Below are positions 1 through 13,342 of a stretch of 64,000 nt of DNA, piece by piece (the stretch's first letter is position 1; each line of letters starts with the position of its first letter). Made by a program: the position numbers and the translations under genes. The DNA comes from Pyrocephalus nanus (lineage: Eukaryota; Chordata; Aves; Passeriformes; Tyrannidae), in contig CM076268.1 of assembly GCA_038380795.1 (NCBI GenBank), forward strand, positions 2,281,501-2,345,500. Direction: 5' to 3'. The notes beneath the pieces were generated by a model that worked only from the letters and a program-made list of their open reading frames with translations, did no database searches and was not told the DNA's origin.

Positions 1-3000
1 GGATTTTCTTACTAATATAAATTGGGAACATATAGGGAAACCAGTGTTTCACCAACACTTGAAAGTAAATTAGAGCTAATTTTTTGGGGTTAATTTATGA
101 GGGCAACAGGACATGCCTTGTTGTTTGCAGCTCTAGTGTCAAAATAGAGAACACGCACAATTTATAGTTCGCTTCTTATATAAAAATTAACATTTAAACT
201 CTAATTTTTTGCAGCTATATTTAAGAGATGGCACGAGGACAGAGGAACACTGTGAGGTCTGGTGCTGCTCTGTCTTCAGGGTGGTTTGCCACTTCCCTTT
301 TTAGAAACCAAAAGCCCCCTTTTCAGTTGGCATCTGAGCAACTTTGCAGGGTTTCTCAGTGAAGACGGGAGGAAGGCACATTCCCTTCCATAGACATCTC
401 TCTCTGCTCTAGGAAATCAACTTGAAGCAGTCCTGGCATGGCTGGAGATGCCTCCAAAACTGAACCCCCAAAATCAGCAGTCCAGTGACTTGAGTGAGCA
501 CATACATTAACCTCTCTCTTTCTAAATTCCTACGCCCACATTCCAAATATTTACCCTAGCAAACGTTACCCAGCCTATGGATTCCAGCTGCAACCAGGCA
601 GGGATGGCCTTTTCAAAGGCTCCTGGGTGCCCAAAGCATCAGACCTGCCCTCCTCCAAAACAGCCTCTTATCACAGAAGCACAAGAGGTCACAGGAACAG
701 TTCACAGCCTCTCTCAGCAAAAGGGAATAAACGTGCAAACAAAGCCATTCGCAGTTTCCAAAATAAACCCCTATTCCTGGTTGCCAGGAGTGCCACATAT
801 GCCCTGCACAGAAATGCCTGCTCACATTGAGAAATGCCTGTTAGCTGAGCAGCTGGACAGAGCTGGGAGCCAGAGCAGCCCTTCCACCGCAGAAATGCCA
901 CCTTAATTAATTTTTTTGGTCCTGTAAGCTTTAAAGTATTAAAGATAAGCACAGGGAGATCGAGGGAAAGGTTTTCACCTGTCGGCCGATTTTATTGCTG
1001 TCTCAAATTAATACATACAACAGGTGTCACTTTAAAAAAAAATAAATTAAAAAAAAAAAATTAAAAAGGTGTCCTCCAGTAGCATATTCCTGAAAGGACA
1101 CACAGAAATTGCTGGGGAGCCATCTGTGCCACAAACATTTCAGCAGAGACGCAGCAGCCAGGAAAAAAAACCAACAGCAGTGAAAGCAAACATTCTGAGG
1201 TAAGATACGGCAAAAATGCTTGAGTCAGCACTAATAAAGATTTTTCCCGATTATTGCTTTCCTTATCAGGCTGGCAGGGACAATTCCAACCCTCCTGCAC
1301 TTCCCCAGCGCTCCAGGGCAGGCGCCCCTCTCTCCCCTCTGGCATCCCTGCTGGAATCACTCCCGCTCCCCGAGGCTGTCTCCTCTCTCCCAAAGTTTGT
1401 TTTCCTGCTGCTATGGCTCTCCCGTTGCTGCTATAAACACCAGCAGAAGTGCCCTGCGTGACTCAAGCTCAGTTTGCTTTGGTAGGAACTCCCTGGCACA
1501 TCTGTGAGACCCAACCAAAGTCCTCCAAACATCAACCTTCTCAAACCTGGTCTTGCCCTCTCCCTAAAAATTTCACCTGGATTTTGTAGCATCAAACCAA
1601 AGATTTTTCGAGACACCACCCTCATTGTCCTTCTCAAGTCTCCCACTAAATCTCTTACCTTCAGATTACAGAGCTCGTGGAGCAGAAAAACACATCTTCT
1701 GGTCTAAAAAGCTCCCGCTATCTTCTGGCCAGAAACAAATAAATCCATCCAAAGCCCGGTTTGAAACGAGTGTTCAAACAGCTGAGGAGGAATTAAATAA
1801 TTGATAGTGACAGGTATTAATGGGGCAAACAAATTTACGGAGGCCGCAATTATGCCCAGGTTGTACTTGTTTGAAATGTTAACTGTCTGATGAGACTTAA
1901 CACCCAGCTAATGAGCTTTTAAAAGTAATTCCCACATGCCACCACCTTCCTTTGCTCACAGAAGGGAAGCAGAGTGTCTGGCAATTGCCGTGGCCATCAA
2001 TCCCAGGACTAGCAGCTAATCCTGTTTTATTACCATCATTAGCCAAATACATCGACCATCCACACAGCAGCTGTCTGCTCTTCCTCTTTCCTCCCATTCT
2101 TCCTCTCCCTGCTCTCCAGCCTCTGCTGTCAGTCCACCCAGGTTACTCTCTCCAAGTATTCCTTTTCTCCCTGTTATCCAGAAAGGTGTTCAGGTTACAC
2201 AGCTGCCTTGTGATCCTGCACATTCACCTCCTCCACCTGGAGATCCAGGAGGGGCTTCCCCACAGCTGTGGGTGGTTCTGAAAACTAAACCCCCTTTCCT
2301 GAGGCTGGATGTGGCCAATCTTCCCCAAAAAACAATTCCTCTGTAGCCAGTAGCTCCTACCTGGGCTCCACTCAGACATCCTCACCCACTGCTCTTACAC
2401 TTTGCTATCTCCCAAACTCTCTGTGAAGATAACATTAAACTCGCACTGAAAGGGTCTGAGACCAAAAAGTGTGTATGAAAAAAAATCCTTACAAGGTTTA
2501 AAATACGAAAGACTGCACATTTCCTTCTTGCTTCTAATAAACACTCTGCCCTGGGGAGGGGCTATGGAGATCAGCAACACCTGAGAGGTGAAAACGTGCA
2601 AAGATCCACGCCAGGAAGCAAAACAGGGGAAAGTAATCCATTATGTTATTTCAGGGAGAGGGGAGGAGAATAAATGAAAAGCATTGTTAGAACCTCACGT
2701 GAAATACTTCGCAGTTTTTATTTGTTTCACTTTAGCTGGTCTTTGGACTTCTTTTTTTCCAAAGGCTTTTCATTAAAAAAAAAAAAAAAAATAAAAAGGT
2801 GGCTAAAGAGTATTCTTCAGCACTGGAGTTATTCTACCTGCGTGGTAGGGAGCAGGCAGCCTTCCTTCTGCCTGCAGAAAGAAACAAAGAACAAACTCAC
2901 ACCTGTGTCTCATGCCAAAGTAAGTAAACAAATGCAGTGAGTTATGGGACCATTCTCTCAGCTGCCTTTGCTTGTTTGCTTGCCCAGCTCCTTTTCCTTA

Positions 3001-4837
3001 TGGCAAGGGGCCATTAAAAAAAAAAAAAAAAAATCATTTATCTGCTACTATTTACATTAAGATTTCTGTTTTACAAAGTGTGTCACGGAGGGTACAAACC
3101 AACAGTCTTCAAGCCCAGATGTCCAGGGCTGGGTTTCTCGGTGTGTGCTGTGCAGAGTTCTCAGAGGAAAAAACTTCATCAGACCATTTTTTCCTGGGGT
3201 GTGAGTTACCTTTCCTCCATTCTGAATGCCCCAGGTCTGACAGCCAGTTTTTGATCCATTCAAAGCCTGCCCAGACACCTGGTGAACCACCCCAAAAATT
3301 TCTGAGTGTATCAATCCCTGCTGGGTCAGCACTGGCACCGCCGTGCCAGGAATTCTGTGATCCTGTTGTTGCCTGAAAATCAGGAACATCACCTGATGGG
3401 AGGAGAAGAGTAATGACACAGAAAAATACCATAAAATAACCTTACCAACATCCTATCCTAACTGAGCTGACTAAAAGCACTTTCTTTCTGCGTTCTTCAC
3501 CCGGCATCAAATGACAGAGCCAATAACCTTATCGTGTGCCAGCCTGCACAAGCCAAGCCTTGCTGATCTTTCCTCACCCATTCTCCCCGCAGTAGGCCAT
3601 CCCAAGGGGCTGAATTGCCCCTTTGTTATGCCAGGTACAGTCAGCAGCCCTGGTACAAACCCATTCCTGCTCCTTAGAGTGCCCATTGTCCCGGCTTGTT
3701 TACTGGGGATGCGTTCTTTGCGTTCCCACATCTGGTGACTGGCAGCACTGGGCATTGCCCCGCTGCCCAGCATCCTCAGCAGGGCACTGAAACAAAGCCC
3801 AGCAGTATCTCTTTGTACCCCAGCATCTCAGAGGGGCAGGGACAAGACAAATGAGGCTGCTGAAGCAGCGTCTTATCTTTATTTCCTTCGCGGTATCGCA
3901 GCCCTGGATAAGAAACCCCCGTCTCCGTGAAGGAAATTCGGCTGATTGCATCCTGCTCTTGCCTAGTCACAGCATACAAAGTGATGCTCAGGCAGCCCAG
4001 GGCCACAGAACAGCTCTGTGTTCTGTTTGTAATATATATTCTCACGTCAGTGATCCCAGGCCAAAACTATAATTCAAAACAACCAGTTGGGGAGGGGGAG
4101 TGGGGGGTGTTTCAAAGTGATGTAGAGTGGTGGGAAGAGTTTTCAAGCACTCAGCACTGGCCTCGGTGCTTGTTGAACCTCAGCTTCACCACGAGGGTCT
4201 GTGACAAGAGACAAAAGCACTTTGGAAAGGTCCAACCAATTTTCCTGCTCGATGGAAAGGGTTTGTGCAGCATTTGTTGTCTGCTGTGTAGTGAGGAGAC
4301 TAAGGAGCCAGGAGAGCCCTAGGATATGGGGTTGTAAGGAATGGGGGAAAGTAAAAGTGAATGAATAAGCTGCTGTACTTATTTCAGTTGCATGAGACAA
4401 CCTTACAGACAGAAAGCCACAGGCACAGCCCTGGGGAGCAGCCAAACAAAACTCGTCATGGCAGAGCAGGAGAAAGACATTATTAGGCAGAAAGGAGGAA
4501 ACAGAGAGATGAAAAAGTTAAAGAACTGGGTCATTTCACCAGCAAGGTGAACCCTTTCCTTAAATTAACTGCATTTATACAGTCTGTAACAGTTTGTAAT
4601 TACATTTGTTCTATTCCTTACAGGTGGCATGATTGAAAGGCACATAAGAGTGGCTGAGTCAGATCCATCCCCCTTCCCACAGGAGCAGTAGTGGATGCCT
4701 GGTCCTCACAGCTCCTACCAACTTCCTGGGCTCTTTCTCAGCAGCTTTTTTCATCTGAGTCATTGCATTTCATAACAAGGGATGAATTCAGCCTTCATTC
4801 ATTTTTTTCTTAGTTAATTTTTAAAGGTGATTTCTAT

Positions 4838-4945
4838 TTCTGTCCTGCACAATATCCTGTGGCAATGAGTCCCACCGTTAATTTTGTGGTGGACAAAAAT
4901 ATTTCTTCCTGGACCAGTCTTACCTGCTGCTTGATCTTTTTACTG
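4838..4945. repeat. Possible ancient degenerate interspersed repeat
   Basis: The segment containing GTGGCAATGAGTCCCACCGT, followed by a TTTCTTCCT block and CCTGCTGCTTGATC, resembles an old LINE-derived repeat that I recall from amniote genomes. It is badly decayed. The family name is not secure, and I cannot align it here. Confidence 0.3.
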
Positions 4946-6109
4946 CTTGTGTTTGGTTTTATTGTAACGATCAATAACTGCTCTCTAATTACATCTGCCT
5001 TTTAGACCTGACCAGGTTTCCCTCTCTCCTCCACATCAGTAGGAGGATTGTTCAGCAGGCGGTTTTGGAGAGAGGATATTTCCTCAAGGAGTAGGCAGCA
5101 AGGAAGAAGGCAGGGAAAAAAAAAAAAAGAGACATTAAGACTAACATAACGGAAAGACCAAGGCTGTGGGAATTGAAAAGGTGTGAGGCACAGCTTGGGG
5201 TTGAGTGATTGATGTGAGGTCTTAAAGCAAAAGCCCAGAATGCGATGAGTTTCATTTTCATAAAAAACACTGCAGTCATTATGTGGTGGCCAGGAGGCTG
5301 CACAGCCCTAAATATTGCTGATGCTGAAGACCTTCTTTTTAAGAGCTGGGATCTTAAAATATCATGTGTGGGCACCAGCGAGCAGTTATTTGTGGTGAGT
5401 GGTTACCAACGGACAGAGAGCCCAGCTGCCATAAACATTGCAACTTTATTTTCTTCCTTTGTGCTGCCATTCCAGAAATGTGCCAAATAAAACACCTTCC
5501 TCCAAACAGACCCCGCTATTATTTTATGGCCTCACCACGCTGGGTTAGAAATCGCTGTGTCATGAAAACGTCTCCTTTAAATAAATAATAAAACATGATA
5601 TTCCTAAGACAGGGCCTTTCATCTTGAGGGAGCCCCTGCATGGCCTCACAAACCCCCCACCACTTCCAGGGCTGGCACAGGTACCAGCCTTCACCAGCAG
5701 GGCTCAAGGCTTCAGGCAGAAAATGTGGAGTGAATAACAAATGGCATTTAACAAGCAGCGCAAATGCAGGGAGAAAAATAATAATAATAATAAAAAAAAT
5801 CCAATTATCCTTGCTGGGAAGTGGGCCAAGAGGCTGGAGCGAGCACGTGGGTGGGTGGTGAGCAATCAGGGTCCTGTTGCCACAGCTCCCCGGGGAGGTG
5901 GGTGACTCCAGCTCCTCCTTGCTCCCAGCAAACTGATGAACGTTACATTTGACATCATCAGCACCCAAATCCTGGAGGTTTTGGGAGTGGTTTTTCCTCC
6001 TAGCTACTGCCTTCATGGTATCTGACATTGTCCTGGTCCTCTACAGGGTTCAAACACGAGAAAGAGCACAGAGTTACTAAGCTCTGTGAGCTTATTAGTG
6101 GCACTTGGC

Positions 6110-6174
6110 AGGGGTAAATTTATAGTTGGACTTGGTGATGTTAAAGTTCTTTTCCAACCCAAATGATTCTATGA
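6110..6174 (+). repeat. CR1 LINE 3'-tail fragment
   Basis: The run GTTGGACTTGGTGATGTTAA, then TTTTCCAACCCAAATGATTCTATG, matches the end of a CR1 element in sense orientation. Only about 65 bp remain. This is an older CR1 type than the longer copies elsewhere in the window. Confidence 0.75.
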
Positions 6175-9100
6175 AATTCAGATTCCACTTGACTTCCACG
6201 CTCTTCATTCAGCTGCAAAAAAAAGAACTTTTTCCTACTAACACACCAGTAGCCCATGAAAATAAACACTGTGCCTTCTGCATCATGGTGTACACACCAC
6301 TGCTGGTTCTGATTCTGTAGAAGTAAAATTTTTGCCCCTTAGATTTTACAATCCAAGTTGCAACAAAAGCAAGATAACGGATGGAAAAGGATGGAGAGAA
6401 TAAAATGAAACTCAAGACATGTGCTTATGACAAATGTACACGACCTTGCCTGACGCATTCAGATGAGTCAGCAAACAAACAAAGAAAGAAAACAAATTCA
6501 ATGCCCAGTTATTAAAATCAAACAAACAAAAAAGCAACCCTGAATTTTTAGACTGGACACAGCTTTATTCGTGATCCAGACTGAGAGACGCAGCTGAGAG
6601 CAGAACCTCTCCCCTTGAGTGACTTACTGCAGGTGATGTTTTCCTGGCATGGCCTGCCTTCCCTGGGGAATTCTCCAGCCACTATCCCTGGTTGGTGTGT
6701 TTGGGCACTGGGAACACGCCCAGATAACATTCACTTCCAGCTGGAAATCGGTCAGATCACTGAGATCACTGAGTGAGATCACTGAGTCCCACAGGAGAGG
6801 GGAGAGGACATCCAAATCCTGATGAAGCATCAGCTGCTTCTGTGCAGAGACTTCATTTTTTCTTAATAAAATAATACAGAACTTGTGAGGATCACCTATT
6901 TCAAAGTGAGTCCAATCATTTTGCTCCACTGGACTTAATTCTAGGAGTTTAATCCATCATTCTGTGAATGAAGTAGTTTAACTCTTATGTGATCCAGGAA
7001 TAAACACAAATTTCGGTGATTACTTCAATTTTAGTATCCCAGCAAAAATATACCTTTCATACTTATTACACACACTTAGGAAAGAAAGGGAAAAAAACCC
7101 AACATGTTTCTTTTTTCCATTTTACTTACCTTACTTTTTCTTACAGGTGTGGAGTGACATCTCAACTAAGGAAGCAGACCAGAGGATCATTTCCCCCATC
7201 ATTGTGCAGAGAACAGAGGCTGCAGTTTTAAAATTTATCTGTTTTTTTTTTTTTTTGCACCAGTGACAACAAGAACTAGAAGACCATGCCATAAAGCTCC
7301 TCCTTGCCCTCTTCCAAATTCTGCTGCAGCAGGAATGCCAGTAAAAATATCAGCAACGTGGAGGCTCCAGCTGCCCACAGGCACAGCCCCGAGCCATGAA
7401 TGCTGCATGTGCTGCATACAAAATCGCCCCTTAAGTTTGGATTTGGAGAGTTAAACAAAATAAATATGTTTTAAAGAATTCCCAATACATAAGTTCTCAC
7501 TTTGGGAAGTGTGTGGGCTTGGGGGTTTCTGTATAATAATAATAATAACAGCAATAATAGTAATAATAATTCCATTTGGAGCAGGAGGTTAGAGGGCTCC
7601 TTTTAGGAAGGTAGTCTGTGATTAATGGGAATGATACAGGAAGCACTTACAGATACAGAGTGAAGGACCAGGAGATAAGGAGGACAGGAATCTGCTTACC
7701 CAGGGTTTGTGCAGAGGATTCAATGCCTTTTAATGCCTCGTTCATGACTAGTGGTGGGAAAAGCTGAATACACCCAGACCTTTAATCACCTAACTGTTCT
7801 TTTGGATTAGGCAGGCAGCGTGCAAGAGGTGGTGTCAGTGCTGCAGCAGATGAGATCTGCAGATCCAAGCTCCCATCTGATTACAGGTTCCAATCTGTGG
7901 GTGCAAAATTAAAGGCTGAATTCCAACCAGCTTTTGAAAGTTGCCTTTCAAGTGGTGAAACGGGAGCCTCCACCCATTCCCCAGCTGCCTGTGATTTATC
8001 TGGGCTGTAAGCTTGCCCAGCATCACCGGCAGGTAAAGAGGCCCTCAAGCCTGGTATTCAGGGCTGCAGAGAGTTAAGGGTACTTTTTCCATGTAAAGTG
8101 AGTTTGGGAGAGGAATGCCTTGAATTTTGATGACATTGGCCTGGTTCTCAGCTCCAGGGCGGTAATGCAAAGCAGTGCTACTGCATTCCACTTGCCATGC
8201 TGAGGAGCAAGTACGAGCCACAAGTGAGCAGTAAAGGCAAGTGATTAAACAGCAGGGCTGCCCTCCACGTCCCTCCCAAAAGGAGGGTGAAGAATGATGC
8301 AGCAAATAATATGATGCTTGCAACAGTCAGGCAGAAGCTGAAATGTTTCTAAAAAAAAAGAAAATTTATAAAATTTTTTTTTTGTCTTTGGCCTGTGAGA
8401 CTCCAGACAAAAGCTGCTTCCTTCACTTTAGATGAGCTCTGCAGGATCATCTCCTTCAGCAGATACTTTCAGTGGTGTACTCCTGTCAGCCATCCAGAGC
8501 TGGACCAGGACAATACCCACCCTAATTCTGAGCTCCTTGCAATGAGGAGCAGAAAGCAGGATGGTTTTGCAGGACGTTCTGGGAAAGCTGGGCACGGCTG
8601 AGAGTTGGCAGAGGAGACACAGCTTCTGGGCAGAAAGCTCTTTGCTCAGTGGTGTGCAGAGCTCAGTCTTTCCATTCAGAGGTCCAGGCCTGAAGGAAGT
8701 GCCCAAATCCTCTCTCACCCTGCAGAGAGCCACATGCTTGTTTTCCTGGGGTGGGGGAATAACACCAGAGGCACTGGGATGACAGCAGTCCCTTCAACTC
8801 AGCAGCTCAGATTTTGTCTCCTGGGCAGGGCTGGAGCTGGAGGAAGGTAGGAGCTCTCTCTCATCAAACCCAAGGCAACATTCCAGGTTTTAAAACACAG
8901 GTAAGACCCAGAGGGAAGCCTGCCCCAGTCCCAGATAATTTCCTTGTGACTCTCAGCAGTTCTGCTGCTCCACTCCCCGTCCCTGCTGGCACACAGGCTA
9001 GGCAAGTGCTGTTTTTCCCAGCTTGTTCACCATGCTGGCACATCAGGGGGGAAACAAAACAGATAAAACCATTCATTATGACCAAGGGAGAGAGACATCT

Positions 9101-9556
9101 CTCATCTCTGTGCCAGCATCCAGCCATGCAGCTCCAGCTGACTTCTCCCACCAGCACTCTTCACTGCAGCAAATCCAGCTCTGCTTCATCCCTGTGCCCT
9201 GGCTCCACTCCATGGGAACGTGGCCTTTGCCCTCTTTGCTCTCCCAGGGAGAAGCACAAGCAGAATTCCCTGCAGCCATGTCAGGGATACTGGCCTGTGG
9301 AAGGTCCATCCCATTTGGTGACACTTCTTTACTGAGCACTGTCTGAGGTGCTGCTGAAAATCCCAAGGTAACATTTGGCTCCACAGACCTGAAACACAGC
9401 AACAAAAACCGAGTGCCATAGACCCAGAACAGTCAATACATGCCTTATGTTTGGGGAGCAAAGGACTGGGACCATTCACTGTCTTCCTTCTGGAGAGATT
9501 CACCTGTTCACCCCAAAAAATGCTTTTCAACCCTCTGCCATCACCAATTAATCCCT

Positions 9557-9690
9557 CATAGAATCAACAGAACCACAGAGTGTTTTGGGATGGAAGGGAC
9601 CTTAAAGATCATCCCATTCCACCCCCTGCCATGGGCAGGGACACCTTCTACCAGCCCAGGTTGCTCCAAGCCCTGTCCAACCTGGCCAGG
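9557..9690 (-). repeat. CR1 LINE 3'-end fragment
   Basis: This reads as the reverse complement of a CR1 3' end: CATAGAATC at the left edge, GGGATGGAAGGGACCTTAAA, then CCATGGGCAGGGACACCTTC and a GCCCAGGTTGCTCCAAGCCC block. It is truncated on its 5' side at about 9690. An open frame crossing it (9440-9793) is a by-product of the repeat. Confidence 0.9.
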
Positions 9691-10110
9691 TGAAGGTGAG
9701 GGCCAGCATTTACCACAGGAGGAGTATCTCCAGCAGTCATTTCTAGTTTACATAAAGCAGCTTGATGTGACTCAGGTCCAAGGAGCCACATGAGCTCACT
9801 CAGCTATTTTTATCTCTAAATGATGTACACCAGGAGGATAGATTTTTCCCTTTTCTCTTTCTTCTGCTGGTATTACCACTGCAGATGAAGGCAAAAAGGA
9901 CTTTTAGGAACTAGCTCCTTTTTGGAGCTTAATTCTGATGCCTCTTCAGTCCTCAGTAGCTTGAGACAGTCATTGGAAAGCCTCACCCTCAAATCCTGTA
10001 TTTTGATAATATTATTCTCTTATATGAATGCTCCTTCAGTTTTCCAGGTAGACACCTATCCCAGGCTGCCAGCAGGGAGGTTAGGAATGCACCAACAGAG
10101 CTGGAGAGGA

Positions 10111-10140
10111 GAATCACAGAATATGCTGAGCTGGAAGGGA
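10111..10140 (-). repeat. Short CR1 3'-terminal scrap
   Basis: GAATCACAGAATATGCTGAG followed by CTGGAAGGGA is the typical reverse-complement CR1 tail, cut off after about 30 bp. It is too short to assign to a subfamily. Confidence 0.6.
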
Positions 10141-13100
10141 TGACTGAGGCTGTAGGGAAAAAAAAACACATCGTGACAGGAATCAGGAGGAGGAGTGGTC
10201 CCTCTGAGCTTTTCATTGGCCACTGCCTTGATACCCATAATGGCTTTAGTGACATCTCTAATTTCAAATCCTAATTTTAATTATCTTTAATGACATGTTT
10301 CTTTCTTCTCCCCGTTTTCTGCCTGATTACTCAAGATGAGCCCAAGAGCCAAACTTCAAAAATTGCCTCCAGTTTCCAAGTTACCTTTCGCCCTTGCTGT
10401 TAGTACCATCAGTGTTCCAGGTTATTCCCATGGATACATCACCAGGCAAACATCCACAGCCCCTGCCCTGCAGAAATTTTGGGTGCAGGCTTGAGATGTG
10501 ACAAGGAGCAAGCCCTGACAGCACCGGGGCTGTGGTGAGTGAGGTAACGATGTGCAGGCACGTGCACGGCTCGGCTGTGATTTCTGCTCAGAGATTAAAT
10601 AGTTTTTTTGTTTTGTTTATTTAATTATTGAACTCAGAAGAATTTCCAGCAATCCTCCTGGGATCTGGGACCGCAGTTTCGATTCGTGCCTCTTGCTCAC
10701 GTCTAAATTAAAAATGGAAAACAGATGGCGGGTTATTAGATGGCTGCAGCAGAAGCTGACAATCTGTTCTGTCCCCACGTCAGGGGAGTGAGTGCTGCAA
10801 TATGTGGAATCCACTCCTAGCTGTGTGTCACAGGTGTTGATCCAGAGTCTCTGCACAGAACTGAAGCAGCCAGATTTACGTCCTCCAGCTCAGCTTCTCG
10901 GGCTTGCTCTGAAGGTTACTCACAAAGCCAGAGGAAGGAGATCAAAGGGTTCAGTTAATGCACATTTTGAAGCTTCACCATTAATTGAAAACCCCTCATT
11001 GCAGACAGAATCAAAACCTGCTTTGTCTGTAGGAAATGGAAGCGGAGATAGGCAATGCTTAACAATCCAATATATTAAAATATTACCAAATCCTTTGTTT
11101 TGCTGTAACTGTGTTATCAAGAGAACCAAAGGCAATGCTGGTGACAAAAGACACGGGCTGAGTGAAGAAATCAGTCTTTCAAGCAGTGAGAAATAAACCA
11201 GGTTAACACCTGGGGAAGGGCAGCATTGGACAGTGCTTGTGAGAGGGGGTGGATGCAACTCGGGTGTGTCTCTGCAGTGAAGGACAAGGAAAGGCTGAGC
11301 TACGAGGGTTTTTTTTTCATGGCTATGCAGTATCCCCTTAAACAGCTTAGGGAACAAGATGTAGTGCCAAAATAATTTGTGAAATCATCCAGGTCATAGA
11401 TAATCAATATTTTTATGCTTCTGTTAGATACATGTTGCACACACGACTCACCCTGGCAGCTCTCATGCCTTGGGCTCCCTTGCAGAGCAATCACTTTTTT
11501 TTTTTTTTGCAGTCTCCACATCCCAAGTTATCTTGCTGAGCATTTGACAGGTGCTTCAGATGTGACATAAATCCCTACCCAGCACTGCAGGGACACCAAT
11601 ATCGTTTGGGAAACCTTTCCCAGCCTCACCCAACCGGTCAGGAGCATTTTCTGGGCCGAGCAGAAGCGACTGCACACCCTCAGGGTGATGCTGTCCACTT
11701 GGGCTTATTTAGCAGAAACCCCTGGAAAAAGGGGAAGGAATTATGATGCTGGTGAGGGTCCTGTGAGACCAGAACTCACCTCTGCCCCACTGAGACTCTG
11801 CCCAAGCTGTTTAATTCTGCTTTTCAGGCCTTCTCTGTGAAACGGGAGCAGGGCGATTCTTCCTCCCAGATGGAGGGAGATGCAACAGCAACAGCACCAC
11901 CACACAGCAGGTGCTGTGGGGTGGGGACAGTGATTGCTACAGAGAAGTGCTCTAAGGTATAAAGTCCAGTGATCAGAAGATGAAGCCCTTTAAAGCTTTT
12001 TTCCTCCCTACCTGTGGCTGGTGGGCCATGAGAAGCGGGTGGAGCATCCCACAGCCCGGGGCTTTGCTGCTGCTGGAGGTTCATAGAAGGCCTTTCTTGG
12101 CAAATGAAGGCTGAAATACACTCCAGACTTGAGGAAATGTTTTCCAGAACTGTTTGCAGAGAGAGGCAGGATGGTTTCTCCCCCGTTGCCCTCCTCAGGG
12201 TACAGCCCCCACCACCGGTGCTGCAGAGCAGAAGGAGCTGCACATCCCTGTTTGCTGCAGCATGGAATGAAAAGACATTTATTGCAACTCAGGAATCATG
12301 AACTTCATGATTCACACTGCACTCTCAGCCTACTGAATACCTGCCAACAAAAGAAACCTGTCGTTTCTGTAACAGCATGCATCTTTTGTTTGCCACGGTA
12401 TTTTTCAGGGGGGACGTTAAATCTGCCTTAGCAAAAAAATTAACATCTGGAGATTCTCAGTTTGGAAACAGCAGGTGATGTGTTTTGGCAAAGGACAAAT
12501 CCATGACAAAGAATTTAATATAAGAGGGAGATGGGGTAGCTCATGGGACCAGTACTTTAAACTTCCAACTGGGGTGTGAAATGGTGCTTACCAATAGTAA
12601 ATGGTTGAGTATTGCTAAATGTTAATAATCTCTGCATCACACCACCATCTTCCTATTTACATATATATTGAAACGACCATGACATTCCTGTTTGGATTTC
12701 CTCACTGGAAACATTCTGGGAAACAAGATTATCAATGAAAAATTCATAAATTAAAGAAGTATTGGAGGGCATTTTTAAAACATGAATTCCTGATTTGCAA
12801 CCATTCCAATTTTCTCAGGAAATCTGCTTCCAGGAGCTGTGTTTGTGACCTGTGCTGGGTGTTCACACAAATACTTACACTATATCCACAATGATCCCGT
12901 TCCTGGCAGCAGCCCACAGGAGCCTGTAGGGATGGGGAGTTTGAAAGTGTAAGATAGCTTTAATATATCAATATCCAGGCACCCTGGGAATTTTTTTTCC
13001 TGAACATATTCTTGCACTTCTTGCAAGAACATGATGTATTTCGTTTGCCTGTGGACAACATACACAGCAAATGAAAATTCAAGTTTTGAATTTCTGTTTT

Positions 13101-13210
13101 ATACTTGCTCTGGACAACTAAGAACCTTTTTAAACCACAGCCTGAGAATCAGACCAGGCTCCTCCACCCCAAACCCGAACAACTCATTGTTAACTGTAAT
13201 GCAATAGGAG

Positions 13211-13342
13211 TATTTATATATATATAATATATATATTATACATTAAATATTTATATATAATATATATTTATATATAGAATATAGTACACCTTTTATATTT
13301 ACATATAATATATATTATATATATTTATATCTACTTATATTA
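13211..13342. repeat. TA-rich low-complexity tract
   Basis: About 130 bp made almost only of TATATA, ATATTTATAT and ATTATAC variants, interrupted near 13280-13300. Many sub-stretches are self-complementary, so the tract can form hairpins or cruciforms on either strand. It is a microsatellite in origin and is likely to vary in length between individuals. Confidence 0.9.

Larger units (their letters stand above)
1..9556. other. Intergenic DNA, no gene recognised (presumed FGFR2-ATE1 interval)
   Basis: This segment is low in CpG, and its short open frames show no known protein. It holds A-rich tracts at about 1032-1066, 2774-2797 and 3015-3032, a T-run near 7241-7256, and small AAT repeats at 5776-5798 and 7533-7570. 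A short GATCACTGA repeat lies near 6755-6785. A CR1 tail fragment is at 6110-6174, and a possible old interspersed repeat at about 4838-4945. The stretch 1780-1930 is rich in TAAT/ATTA motifs and could be conserved regulatory sequence. Intergenic status rests on synteny with ATE1 further right. Confidence 0.7.

Noticed and set aside
8814..9335. 173-codon plus-strand frame
   Set aside because: It is one of the longest frames in the window but has no recognisable domain, no convincing splice borders, competing frames on the other strand, and composition like its surroundings.
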